Shown here one piece after another: positions 1-10,258 of a DNA stretch of 64,000 nucleotides. Made by a program: the position numbers and the translations under genes. Below the pieces are notes generated by a model, which saw nothing but the letters and a program-made list of their open reading frames with translations, was not told the origin of the DNA and searched no databases. Numbering within the stretch: the stretch's first letter is position 1; the number at the start of each line of letters is the position of its first letter. This DNA is from Pelobates cultripes (taxonomy: Eukaryota > Chordata > Amphibia > Anura > Pelobatidae). The DNA lies in NCBI GenBank assembly GCA_933207985.1, contig OW240913.1:273161847-273225846 (forward strand), in the 5' to 3' direction.

Positions 1-299
1 TAGAGGGTGCCTCCTATATATAAAAATCTCCCCTCCGGGTCAGTCTGGGTGGTAGTTATTTGTAGCGGGCAGTTTTTATGGACGAAGATCGCCACCCCCG
101 TTCGCTTACGGAGGGAGCGTGCCTCATGCACTGTCGAGTAGGTCCTGTCAGTCAGTTTAGTGGGCGCCGACCTGGGGAGGTGTGTCTCCTGTATCAGTGC
201 GATATCTATTTTCTTGGCCTTTAAGTCTCTCGCTAGTAATCTCCGTTTGGTTGGGGAATTGAGGCCCTTGACATTAAACGATAGTACCTTAAGAGCCAT
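1..299 (-). CDS. LINE ORF2 protein, N-terminal endonuclease fragment (partial)
   Basis: The reading frame opens with ATG at 299 and stays open to the left edge (99 codons). The start reads MALKVLSFNVKGLNSP, and a QETHL block follows at about residue 37. This is the first part of the APE-type endonuclease of L1-group ORF2 proteins: FNVKGL carries the early Asn, and the Glu of QETH is a metal-binding catalytic residue. In the family this enzyme nicks target DNA to prime reverse transcription. The rest of the endonuclease and the reverse transcriptase lie off the window. No stop or frameshift is seen, so it may be intact, but only about a tenth of a normal ORF2 is visible. Confidence 0.85.
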   Translation of the reverse strand, partial: MALKVLSFNVKGLNSPTKRRLLARDLKAKKIDIALIQETHLPRSAPTKLTDRTYSTVHEARSLRKRTGVAIFVHKNCPLQITTTQTDPEGRFLYIGGTL

Positions 300-1190
300 G
301 TGGGGGTGTTGGCAGTGTTGCTGGTGTTGCAGGTGCTCTGGGTGTCCGGGGTCTGTAGTGCGCGCTGTGTGTGGGGCCCGGCCCGAGGGCCGCACCCGTC
401 GACGCTGGCGGCATCCATACGGCACAATGGAGTTGGAGATCAGTACTTGTCATTGGAAAGAGTGAGAAAAAAGAAACATGAGTAACAAATAACCATTTCA
501 AGGCACATACAAATAAACATGGAAAGTAGACATAAGGTGATAATCTGGTCTTAACCTGTGCCAGATTGAGTTGGGGGTGGTCTCCCCTCCCGAGTGATGT
601 AAAAAAGTGCACCTCTCGGGGTTGGTGATCTCCCAGCGCCCTTCCACTGTGATGCTGTATACAGCCAGCGGCCACATATCCTCTACCTACTGGTTTGTCC
701 CCGTTAAAGAGAGGCGTGCTTGCCTTTGTCCCCCCTTGGGTTGCATGGTGTGTGCGCCCTTCTCTCCTGCTGTGAGCTAATTTTGTCCTCCCTTCCTTCG
801 TTTATGTGGGAACCCTCCCCTCCTGCTATGTTTAGTGGCTGTGTGCCGATCCTCCCCTACTAGCCCCCCCCTCTCCCCCCTCCTCCCCCTATCTGGCAAG
901 TGCGCTAGATCATGTTTTTGCCCTTTGAGGGGCGCTTTGTCTGTGATGTGCTTTTTTTTTTTTTTTTCCTTTCCCTGAAGTTTGTTAGTTTGTGTGTTGT
1001 AGCCCCTAGGAGTTGTTCTACGTTGTGAAGGTTTCAACTGCGTGTCCCTGGTACTATGGCAGTACCCAGGGTAGTTTGTGAGCCCCCTAACTACTTTATT
1101 GCCAGGTGTGGTACCCCCCTAAGATCAACTTAACTGTCCCATGCGGCTATCGTGCCGCCAGAGTCACTGTGAGTGCCCCTTGTGGGCTGA
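300..1190 (-). other. L1 inter-ORF spacer
   Basis: The 891 bases between the ORF1 stop and the ORF2 start hold no recognisable domain. On the minus strand there is an 86-codon frame (1037 to 777), very rich in Lys, Arg and Gly, containing an A-run (the T-run at about 952-967 on the plus strand). It is probably chance composition. A spacer this long is much larger than the usual few tens of bases in mammalian L1. Confidence 0.6.
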
Positions 1191-2216
1191 TCAGGTCTGC
1201 GTGGTGCCTGCGTCCTCCTGGGCAGCCGTTGCTGCGACTGTGTACCAGTCCCTTGGGAGAGGTGTTAGGGTCCGCCGAGCGGGTCCTGGTAAGGCGAAAG
1301 TTCTCGAGGGTGTGATGTCCAGTTCATGTAGAAATTTTCGTGGGTCCCCTCCGGGTGAGTATGTGAGTGTTCTTCCCGCTTTGAAGGCTACAATTTTAAA
1401 CGGGTGTCCCCATGTGAAGCGGATTTCGTGTTGTCGCAGAAGATCCGTCAGCGGTCTCCATTCCCGCCGTCTTTGAAGCGTGCTTGGTGCGAGATCTTGA
1501 TAGAGAGAGATGGGCTTGCCTTTGTATGTTAAATCGTGATTTCTGTTGTACCTCAGAATAGCTTCCTTAGTGGTATAGTGGTGAAAGCAAATTATTATAT
1601 CTCTTGGGGTGTCCATGTCCCCCCGCCGGGCGCGCAGAGCCCTGTGTGCCCGGTCCATGGCCCACTGGGCTTTTGGGATGTCTGGGAGTAGGCCGCTAAA
1701 ATATGCCTCCACTAGTGCTGTTAGAGGGCCTTCATTAGGAGTTTCAGGCCACCCCCTGATGCGGAGGATGTTCCGCCTGGTGCGGTTAGACAGGTCTTCA
1801 ACCTGCATTTCCAGGTCTATAATATGGTGGTCTAGGGAGGTGGAGTGTTGTACCACTTCATTATGGCCCTGTACCAGTACCTCCATTCTCTCCTCCAGTT
1901 CTGAGGTGCGGGCGCCCAGGGCCTGGATTTCGGCTTTGATGTCATGCGTGCTGCGGGTGATTTTACCTGCCAGGTACGTTTTGACTTCTGCTAACCCTTG
2001 CAGAATTTGTGCCGTGCTGCCTCCGTCTGACTCCGGTTGCTCCCGGTCCGTTGGGGATTGGGAGCCTCGCGTGCCTGTCCGGCGGCCATCTTGTGAGGCC
2101 TGTGCGGCCTGTGCAGGTCGCGAGGCCGCGAACATGTCGGCCACTGAGGGGGAGAAGTCCAGCGGTTCCCTGCGTTTCTTCCGGCGTGGGGTGGCTCCGG
2201 TGCCCGAGTGGGACAT
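1191..2216 (-). CDS. LINE ORF1 protein (L1 ORF1p / transposase-22-like), intact
   Basis: This 341-codon frame starts at 2216 (MSHSGTGATPRRKKRREP) and ends at the TGA at 1191. The layout matches L1-type ORF1p. It has a basic disordered N-terminus (residues 1-70). A coiled coil of heptad-like Glu/Leu spacing covers roughly 75-145 (AEVKTYLAGKI to QVEDLSNRT) and in the family drives trimerisation. An RRM-like domain begins at NILRIRGWPE, with DIIICFHHYTTKEAIL as its second half. The C-terminal domain contains YQDLAPSTLQRRREW and RFTWGHPFKI. Family members bind their own RNA as chaperones in the retrotransposition particle. The frame has no disruption. The start was chosen because it is the first ATG after the GC-rich leader and precedes the basic segment. 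Confidence 0.9.
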   Translation of the reverse strand: MSHSGTGATPRRKKRREPLDFSPSVADMFAASRPAQAAQASQDGRRTGTRGSQSPTDREQPESDGGSTAQILQGLAEVKTYLAGKITRSTHDIKAEIQALGARTSELEERMEVLVQGHNEVVQHSTSLDHHIIDLEMQVEDLSNRTRRNILRIRGWPETPNEGPLTALVEAYFSGLLPDIPKAQWAMDRAHRALRARRGDMDTPRDIIICFHHYTTKEAILRYNRNHDLTYKGKPISLYQDLAPSTLQRRREWRPLTDLLRQHEIRFTWGHPFKIVAFKAGRTLTYSPGGDPRKFLHELDITPSRTFALPGPARRTLTPLPRDWYTVAATAAQEDAGTTQT

Positions 2217-2330
2217 AGAGAAGGGGAATACAGGCTGCGATGCTGATTGCTAGTGCAGGATTGTGTGTGGATGTGCGGGAGCTCGCTCTTTAGGCTGCCA
2301 TTCTAGTCGGCTGCCAGGCCACGCCCCCTC
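2217..2330 (-). promoter_or_regulatory. L1 5' leader (likely internal promoter region)
   Basis: These are the 114 bases between the ORF1 start and the apparent 5' end of the element. They are GC-rich and begin, on the minus strand, with a GGGGGCGTGGCC-type sequence. LINE leaders normally carry an internal RNA polymerase II promoter. That role is inferred from position only. Confidence 0.4.
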
Positions 2331-2783
2331 TATTATGGCTTTTTATTTGGCCTTTTTTGGGGGCTGAAAGAAAGAAGATTTTAGAAGAAAGAAAACATCA
2401 AATGGTAAGTTTATTTAAATTTTTTTACAGGTACTTAGTTAAATGGTCCCCCCTCATTATTTTTAGGTGAGGGGAGTAGGTAGGGGTTAATTCTTGGAGG
2501 GAGGGGGGTGACTAGGGGTTTGGGGACCCCTAATCACCTGCAAGAGGGGTGTTATTTTTTTTATTTAGGGCCCCCACCCGATGCTCACGGGTGGGGGCCA
2601 GAGGGGAGGACATTAGGTCCCCCCTAATTAGTATTTAGGGCCCCGACTCAATGCACACCACCTGGGGTGAGCCCCCAGTTTATCATACATATGTTCTGCT
2701 GAGGCAGATTTTCAGGAGTAAGCCCCTTACCCGGTACCTTATTACGCTTTCCACATAAGAGTAGCATCTACCGACTGTTTATT
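2331..2783. repeat. Unclassified GC-rich interspersed repeat with hairpin
   Basis: This stretch is non-coding. It contains a GGCCCCCACCC ... GGGTGGGGGCC foldback at about 2569-2600 and several runs of GGGGG and CCCCC. I do not recognise the family. It directly abuts the L1 on one side and the hairpin-rich MITE on the other, which points to repeats inserted into repeats. Confidence 0.4.
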
Positions 2784-3280
2784 AGACATGTGCAATTAGT
2801 TTCGGGCCGAATATGTATTCAGACGAATTTCAGGCAATTCGGACATTCGGGTACTTCCGAATTGCTGAATTGCTGAAGTACCGAATTACCGAGGTCCTGA
2901 AGTTCCGAAATTTCCGAAGTGCCGAAGTTCCCAAGTGCCGAATTGCCGAAGTTCCGAAGCACAGTTTTGCCTAAGCCACAGCCTGCTCACTGTTTACTAG
3001 ACATGCCCCTACTTGCGGTATAGCAAATAGGGGCATAATTTACTAATACTAAGTAATCTTTACTTAGTATTAGTAAATTTGTCTGAAAGACCAATTTAGC
3101 TCTTTCAGCCTTTTGGTAGATAACTCCCTAATACCGTGGGAATTAGGGAGTTATCTACCAAGCGGCTGCAAGAGAAGTTCAGAAGTGTCGAAGTTCCGAA
3201 GTGACCGAAATTCCGAAGTGGCGAAGTTCCGAATTGCGGAATGCCGAACCGAACCGAAAATTTTTCCCATGCACATGCCT
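2784..3280. mobile_element. Hairpin-rich MITE-like element with 10 bp flanking repeat, copy 1
   Basis: The element begins AGACATGTGCAATTAG and ends TGCACATGCCT in inverted form, so the ends are short imperfect inverted repeats. The 10 bases ACTGTTTATT sit immediately on both sides (2774-2783 and 3281-3290), as a target site duplication would. The body is made of degenerate CCGAAGTTCCGAA-type units. In the middle lie three hairpins: 3005-3034, 3037-3079 (about 20 bp stem, 3 base loop) and 3113-3161 (20 bp stem). A second copy with the same ends lies at 10259-10636. No coding capacity is seen. An 8-10 bp duplication would fit a Mutator-like family, but that is only a guess. Confidence 0.65.
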
Positions 3281-3290
3281 ACTGTTTATT

Positions 3291-4205
3291 GCTCACCATG
3301 GGTACGTCTCTGGTGTATGGCTGGGGTGAGCCCCCATTGTCGATACCTGCCATTATTGGCAATGAATGCGGTGAGCCCCTCTACAGGATGGTGCCACATC
3401 CCCTAGATGGGAGTTTTTGGGGTTCGCCCCCATTACTATGAGACATTCATGTCTCCCATACCACTTAAGGGAAACCCCCTTTTGTATTTTAGAGGGTGAG
3501 CCCTCTCACATTGGCACTTATTATACTAAGCAAGAGGCACATAATATTGCCAATGTTCTGGATGAACCGGGAGTCTGTCACCCGGTGTGCTTTGCCAACT
3601 ACCTACTTCCCGCTGACTGTCTCCCGCAGAATGAGTCTTATAATGAGCGACTGTCCCATCCACTCTGGATTTCCAAGTGGTGATTAATACTGCTGTTTTG
3701 GCCTCGGTGGGAAAGCTCTATTATGCGTGCTACCTCAACCGCAGGTAGAAACGGGACACTAGGTTTGGATGAAACCTCAGGCTCGGTGGTCTCTAGCGAA
3801 TAAGTCGTACCACAACGGCACTGAATGTCAAAGGCAAAGCTCCAGTGAATAGATCCAAATGAGTGGAATTGACTGGATCTATCCCCTGCACCTTTTTCCT
3901 CGAATAAGGGTCATTCTTCCCCTCCTTAACCATTGTCGATGACGAGTGATAGGCAGAGGACTCTGCCTCCGGGGATGATGATGGGCAGGTCTTACCCCAA
4001 TATACCTCAGAGTATGTCAAGATACCTGTGTTGGGTGATGACTACCACCGGAAATATGCCAGTACTTCACTCACCTTGGTGACAGAGGACAAGGTGTTTT
4101 TGAATGCTCAAGGAATCCCTTTATTTGAGCCCTGTACTATCCGACACCCATGATCGTCGGAGTGGAACTTACCACCTGGCTCAGTGTGTCCACTATTAGC
4201 TCTAC
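3291..4205 (+). repeat. Unclassified repeat, possibly 5' part of the DIRS remnant
   Basis: There is no intact gene. Several short plus-strand frames overlap and break. GTGAGCCCC recurs at about 3324-3334, 3380-3388 and 3496-3503. The region runs straight into the decayed DIRS reverse transcriptase and could be its degenerate gag-like part, but I cannot recognise any domain. Confidence 0.3.
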
Positions 4206-6830
4206 GTGTCTTTGGTGAAAGAGGATTGTACACGGCTCGGGCCGACTGCACTAGCCCTCTCCTGCTTGAGGAAAAACACCAACGCACCTGAGTTTAACAC
4301 CACAGTAGTGTTTGTTTTTTTATATCCAGTTCGGGCCTTGACCCTATATAGGCTACAAGATGGGCCTTACGGCTATGTAGGATATGCTGCTGGTTCTACT
4401 GAGTCAGCCAGCTTAAATATTATACTTTGCTAACTGGCCCTCTTCCAGAGCATGCACCTGGATCTGAGTGTCATTCGTGAATATCTCCAACCCTCAATCT
4501 ATGTGTTGGGCAAGACTAATGGTGCACTGTGTGCTGAATGCCCCAAGGCAGCTCTATGGAGGATCAACACCAAACTTCCTAAGAATGGCATCACAGCCTC
4601 CTCATGGACAAAAAGACTTGATCCCTGTTGGCCAAGGCACGGTTCAATACGCACTGGACCAAAATGTTTTTTTCAGCAACATCTTTCAGGTCAAGCATAA
4701 GATGGGGGATTACCGACTAGTCATCAACATGTGCCAGCTGCATCGTATACCGGCATTTCATGATGGATGGAAATCACCATTTACACAACCTCCTCTAGCT
4801 AACGACTTGTTCACCTGGCTGGAAATAATTGGCGTGTATCTGACCGGTCCCACCACGCTGGTGAGTCATCGCTTCCCTCGATTTGTTTTTGGGGGATCGG
4901 GCATGCCATGTCACATGCCCTTCTAGCTCAACTCGGCTCTGTAATCTTTCATGTAGCTGCTGAAACAGGTTATGGCACAACTTCAGTCCAGAGACATCCT
5001 GTGCCTTCTCCACCTGGACAATTTACTGATGTTCTATGACACAGGCTACAATCTTCTGAAATCGACACTCGACCATGGGGTGCCCTCTCAGCAGAGGTAT
5101 GGGTGGAACTCCACTGGTGGCTGCTTCACATACAAACCTGGAATGGCATGGCGATATTCAGTGATTCACCGGAATTCATTGAAGAATTTGACGCCAGCCT
5201 CTGGTGCTGGAGAACTCACTATTTCACAGGAGGTGTTTGGCTGGACTATGAGATCAATTTGTAAATTTGCGGCACTGCAGCGACTGGCATCTAGATGGTT
5301 AGATTTTTTCCATGCATTACCATCCCTTCTGCTGATGGAACCATGCGGGGAACTACACCCTCTTGTGATAGGGCAGATGCTGGACCTAGTGGCTTGGACA
5401 TTTTCGGGGGATCCTGATCAGTCCACAGGTTTTCGCCATAGACTGTGGTCCCTTTATGGGACTCATAGGCTCCTGATGCCAGACAATGCTACATCTCTGG
5501 TTGGAATTCTTAGTAATGGGTGTTTGGAGTGGGGTTAGGATCCCTTTAAAGCACCTGCTTCTATCATCCTGTTCTATCTGTGCCTTCCCTTCTAGCTTGG
5601 TTGTTGATTTCGATCTATCAACATGGTGCATTCAGCTATATAGATGACTCACATTCTCCTTCAAGGCATCCAAGTGGGTCAGGACTCTCTGGTTTGTTGC
5701 CTTTTGGGAGCTATTAAAGTTGCCGAGACACCTTGCACCTATATATTTCCCTCTTTGGGACATGGACTTGGTGCTGCGTTTTCTTCAGGACTGGCCTGAC
5801 AATATGGGTTTGTCTCTTCGACTACTTCTGGCTGAGCTTACGCTATTGTTATGTCTTATTTACATCCGTCGCATTTTGGGTGTTCCACTTGGAAGTTTTT
5901 TCCATGCGGCATACCCTTTTTTATCTCGCGCCATGATACATCAAGTTCTACAACAGTTTTCTATCCGTACTTTTAGACAGTCCCTCAGTTGTGCGTCGTT
6001 AATACATTCTTATGGTACATCGAGGTTACCATGGATTTACAGACTTCGCCTTAGGACCAGCTTCTATTTTTTTTTTTTTTCATCAAGCCCCACAATCTGG
6101 TCTCACTCTCTACTACGACTTTGGCTAGATGGATTCACTGGCTATTATCTATGGCTGATATCGCTCATTCTCATGCTTCATTCACTGTTCTAAATCCTCA
6201 GCATTAAAAATGCAAAATATGAAGCCTCCTGTCATGTGGTAAAATTGTAGATTATGCTAACGTAGTGTATTTGTAATCTTAATTTTGGTAATGACAGGAC
6301 ACATATTTTCCCACCTTTCTTTCTTCTTCCCACCCTTGGCTTCCTGTTCCTTGGTTTGTAATTTTCACGGTTAGGATTTAGGTTTGGAATGTTTCATAGC
6401 AATGGCACATTTACTGTTATTATCACCAATAATGTTATCATGTTCAATTATTTAGCCTGATTTAATTTAAGTTTATTACATGGTTATTGTAAGATGTACA
6501 ACGTACCATTGCGGATGCTTTTCACTTTTTTTTTGTTTCCTTTCAGTGTGATCGGTTACTTCCATGGCAAGGCCCACTTCTGCAGTTTCTCTGGATGACT
6601 CCTCATCAGGATCATGGATTCTTATGTTCTTTTTCGTGGTTCCTTATGACTTGTTTTACTATTTTTGACTATATTGTTATTACTGTCGCTTCAAAGAAAG
6701 AGGAGGAGCTTAGACTGGCAGGTCATTTTGTGGAATGTGTAGTTGTATTTTGATTGGTTGTTCTGTTTATGATCTATGCTGCTGGAGTTTTCAGTAAAGA
6801 GAGATATGCAAAATATTCGCCTCCTGTCAT
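4206..6830 (+). mobile_element. Decayed DIRS-type retrotransposon, 3' part
   Basis: Plus-strand translations contain scattered DIRS-like reverse transcriptase motifs broken by stops and frameshifts. The 3' end is typical of frog DIRS elements. A copy of ATGCAAAATAT-GAAGCCTCCTGTCAT lies at 6210-6235, an inverted relative TAATGACAGGACA lies near 6288, and the terminal copy ends at 6830. Such inverted terminal plus internal complementary sequences are a DIRS hallmark. DIRS elements use a tyrosine recombinase rather than a DDE integrase, but I could not trace an intact recombinase. The 5' boundary is uncertain. Confidence 0.65.
4468..5100 (+). pseudogene. DIRS-like reverse transcriptase remnant
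   Basis: The frame starting at 4468 contains FFSNIFQVKHKMGDYRLVIN, which matches the palm entry of DIRS/Ty3-type reverse transcriptases (canonical form IF-VPKK-G-YRPVIN). A different frame near 4975-5040 contains LLHLDNLLMFYD, a decayed form of the catalytic YLDDLL box in which the second Asp is Asn. The frame breaks at 4926 and the altered catalytic box show that it is dead. Confidence 0.6.
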
Positions 6831-6960
6831 CAGGGCTGCCATCAGAAATTTTGGGTCCCCTGACAAAGCTTAAGGTCTGGGCCCACCCCCGCGCCCGCCC
6901 ACAAGTCCGCCCACGAGTCCGGCCACAGGGCTCCTACTGAGTCCGCTCACAATGATGCAG
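6831..6960. repeat. Interspersed repeat fragment with CCGCCCAC units
   Basis: This short GC-rich segment begins GGGCTGCCATCAG directly after the DIRS terminus. It carries about four imperfect copies of a CGCCCACAAGTC unit. It has no coding potential, and I do not recognise the family with confidence. Confidence 0.35.
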
Positions 6961-7365
6961 GACTGAATGTGGTGTGTATAGTGGATGTGAATTAGAATGT
7001 GTGTAATGGATGTAGTGTTTGTGTGTAGAAGACACGGTTTGCAGCGAATGCAGAGTGTGTGTTTGTGTAGCGGATACAGTGTGTATAGTGAACACAGTGT
7101 GTGTTTGTGTAGTGGATGTAGTGCATGTACAGGGAATACAGAGTGTTTGTGTAGTGGATGTAGTGTGTGTGTGTGTATGTATTAGATGCAATGTGTTTAG
7201 TGGATGCAGTGTCTGCGTAGTGGATGTAGTGTGTGTGTGTATTAGATGCAGTGTGTGTATAGTGAATGCAGGATGTTTTGTAGTGGATGATGTGTGTATA
7301 GTGAATGAAGAGTGTGTCAGTGTAATGAATGCAGAGTGTGTGTTGTACTAGTGTATGCATGTTGT
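6961..7365. repeat. GTGTGTA/GTGGATG minisatellite
   Basis: About 400 bases are built from variants of GTGTAGTGGATGTAGTGTGTG. It produces long Cys/Val-rich or His/Thr-rich open frames on both strands that are artefacts of the repeat. It probably arose by expansion from a TG dinucleotide tract. Confidence 0.75.
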
Positions 7366-7425
7366 GTAAATGTAGCATTTTTCTTTTTGCACATTAAATT
7401 TAATAAATGTTATTTCCTCCCAGCT

Positions 7426-7612
7426 TCCTGTACTTGCAGGGGAGCCTGGCCCAGTGCATCTGTACATTACAGCTCCTCGCGTTTATTAACTCCCGTGAGC
7501 TTGGTGTTACTAGGGCAATGCTCTGATGGCCGCACGTCTCGCGAGAGTTAATGAGCGCGAGGAGCTGTAATGTACAGATGCAGTGTGCCGGGCCCCCCTG
7601 CAAGTACAGGGA
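7426..7612. repeat. Inverted repeat with ~75 bp arms
   Basis: The left arm (about 7426-7499) and right arm (about 7538-7612) are complementary at roughly nine positions in ten. They share CTGTACTTGCAGGGG and TGCATCTGTACATTACAGCT on opposite strands. The spacer is about 38 bases. The arms contain several CpGs. There is no open frame of note. It is most likely a foldback or MITE-type element whose termini I cannot fix. Confidence 0.7.
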
Positions 7613-8269
7613 GCCGAGGGCCTGCAGCTGCACATACATATATATATGCTGATCCTTTCTTTTAAAAGCCTGCCTGCTAATTGACAAGCTACAGGTGAGT
7701 TAGAAATAGTCCACATCTCTGGAACTCATAAACACAAGTCCTGATCTGGCTGTTACTTAGCAACTAGTGCTGTTGGAGCATTGGCCCACCCTGCTCTCCA
7801 AATGCTCCACCCCTGGGACTCTTACCGTGGTTTGCAGACTACCAGAAATGTATTTTAACATGCAAACTTAACATTTCTCCCTGGGACATTAAATTGTGTT
7901 TAGTAAAGCAGGCCTGATATATCTTCCCTCACAAAATGTATATTAACCTGGTGAGCCCTTAACCCAAGACGATATATACATAAATTACTTATTTCAATCA
8001 CCCTGGAAAAAACACAGAAAAGCTAATTTATTACAGTAATTAAAAATGCCTTTACTCTTGAATTACAAAATGACTCAATATAACTCTATTACCATCAAAG
8101 TATCAGGTCCATCCAAATATTATGATGGTAAAAAAAACATATAGAGCTATATTACTATTGCTCATGAGTGTCACTTGTAAATTGGACCAGTGATGTAATG
8201 TAGTATTTCGCCACTAGATGTCACTAAAAGATAAAATACTGGTATAATGTTTCTGATTTTTTTTGTTTG
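7613..8269. other. No recognisable feature
   Basis: This is AT-rich non-coding sequence. I see no reading frame, inverted repeat or known repeat end in it. Confidence 0.5.
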
Positions 8270-8470
8270 TATTATTAATATTACTATAATTTATATAATG
8301 CCATCACACTATGCAACACTTTACAGTTTTGCAGAGATATAAACAGTAGATAACAGACATAACAGGGATAAACAGAAAATAAATTACAAAAAAAAATGTA
8401 TGTAAACAGAAATATGAATTATTGAGGCCCCTGCTCAAACAAACTTACAGTCTAAAGGAGTAAGTCATTA
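8270..8470 (-). repeat. SINE/LINE-tail-like fragment
   Basis: It contains ATTATTAATATTACTATAAT followed by AACACTTTACAG and GCCCCTGCTCAAAC...CTTACAGTCTA. This resembles the widespread vertebrate repeat tail seen in opposite orientation at 34990-35205 (GAGCAGGGCCC ... AAAGCGCTG ... ATAATAATA). It is truncated and non-coding. Confidence 0.4.
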
Positions 8471-8689
8471 TGTGTATACTGGTTGGAGCAACAAAAGCAA
8501 GGGGAGAAGAGCTCCTTCAATTTAAGGATACAGTATACCCTCAGCTAAGTTTTGGACAAGTATTCCATTCGCCAGCGGTCAGAGCAACACTTTCCAGAAG
8601 ATTAGCAGGCATTCACCAGGATTACCCGGTCAGAGAAACATTAGATTGTTTTATATTCCGTCCTGTTTCCTGTAATTAGCACAGAGTGA

Positions 8690-10258
8690 CTTCATATCAT
8701 TAAATAGAGAAAAATGAAAAAAATAATGCATTTTGTGACTAGCAGTCCAGCAGGTTGGGGCTGCTCCCCCAATATTCCCTCACACAGCTCCAGGATTCCA
8801 GACAGAATCCCGACCTGTCCATAACTGCCAGCTGAACCTGACTACGGAGGAGTCCATTCCAGCAATCTTGGAGCCACACTACAGAGCCTGCGGCCTGAAA
8901 TCACAATTGCGGCCTACATGACTGGCAAGCTCAACTGCCTGGAACTACAGGTGCCCGGGAAACTCAAAGCTGGTGCCCCGTCTCCCCACCAGACCGGTGG
9001 GGGATAACCCGGTCCCCACCAGGGAAAGAACACTTGAGAAAACGCAGCAGTACATAAGCTATATTGGCGGTACTCCGGCAAGCTCTCAAAAATCGAGGTC
9101 AGCCCTCAGTGGCAAAAATGACGGATGCCATGTGCAACTCAGCACCACAGGAACTGCAACCCACTCTCTTGGAGAGATTAGATAAGCTACTTGCCGACTT
9201 CTGGTTTAAGCTCACCTGACGCCTGAATGCAACTGCTGAGATCCCGCTGGAGTCTCCCTCGCATCAGACAACACCACAGCCTGCGGATGCCGATCGAAGC
9301 TCTAACACTGCATCACCAGTGAAGAAGCAGAGGCAGGCGCCCCGGAAGGCACGTCGGTACCGAAGGCTCAGACCCATGATGAACCGTCATCCTTGTGTTC
9401 CGCGGGACAGTCCCCTAGACCCTAACTCTCTGGGAAGGCCATTACTCCACAAGTGCGAAAGCTGCATGCCGAACGGCCTGGAGACCTGGCAGTGTCTCGC
9501 AAAGGGACTTGGGTGTATGGTGCTCAGGACTCGGTAAGGAGCTGGAGAGGTGTGGATATGTGGGACTCGAGCCCTCAACATTACTGGAGCTATATCCATC
9601 TAGACTCTCCAGATTCCATGCCATACTGGACGCTGAAGGGGATCGGTTAACTCACACACCAGCTCCAATGCGTTATCTTTTATGCAGGGATTCATGTCTT
9701 TCCCGTCTCTCGAATCTATAAGCAGTGAAATGTTAAGCTTGTTTTCAGTGGTTAAAACAACTACTTACTTACCCTGTATGGTAAGTGATAATAGTAATGT
9801 TACTCACTGGTGCCATGCTTGTACTCACTGCTATCATACTCAGCATGTTATAGCATTGACAGTGTGTAGGACTAATGTCTTTCATGCACACTCTAACACA
9901 CCACAAACCACGAAGGGCAGAGGTCGAGCCTGGGGAAAATGCTATGCAGCTTAATGTGGGCAGGAATACAGGCTAACTGTGTTTTTTTCATCGTTTAAAT
10001 TCACGCCCAGTGGAATTTTTACATAAGCTAAACAAAGTTGCTCATAGGCTCAGCATGTTTACTTTTATTTACTTTTAGTTTAAATCACAAGTCTATTGTC
10101 AATTTGTATGACCTTAATACCTCATTCCTCATATATTGACTTACTGTGAATAAGCTTGTTTTCTTTTAAAAAAAAAAGTGCAGCACATCTTGACCTTATC
10201 TGTCATTATACCTCTTGTCATAAGTAATTACAAAAGCTTGTACTTAACACTGCACGTT
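8690..10258 (+). mobile_element. L1-like 3' region or non-autonomous LINE derivative, degraded
   Basis: There is no intact ORF. The segment from about 9660 to 10258 resembles the 3' UTR of frog L1-like elements (GTGAATAAGCTTGTTTTC, AGTGCAGCACATCTTGACC). The stretch resumes at 10637 after the inserted MITE and ends in an A-rich tail, AATAAAGAGTTACAAAAAATA. The GC-rich part at 8760-9540 has many short frames but no domain I know. Assignment is by resemblance only. Confidence 0.4.

Larger units (their letters stand above)
1..2330 (-). mobile_element. L1/Tx1-like non-LTR retrotransposon, 5' portion
   Basis: On the minus strand this is the 5' part of a LINE. A short leader starts near 2330 with a GGGGGCGTGGC-like 5' end. 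It is followed by an intact ORF1 (2216 to 1191), an unusually long spacer and the first 99 codons of ORF2, which run off the left edge. Both ORFs are open with no frameshift, so this copy is young compared with the other retroelements in the window. The 3' end and any target duplication are outside the window, and the exact 5' boundary is my estimate from where the GC-rich leader stops. Confidence 0.85.

Noticed and set aside
1609..2253. 214-codon plus-strand frame
   Set aside because: It is the antisense shadow of the intact L1 ORF1, which has clear domain structure on the minus strand.
6934..7378. Overlapping Cys-rich and His/Thr-rich open frames
   Set aside because: They are artefacts of a GTGTGTA/GTGGATG minisatellite.
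8973..9954. Several 60-90 codon frames in the L1-like debris
   Set aside because: They are overlapping on both strands in GC-rich degraded repeat, with no LINE domain identifiable.
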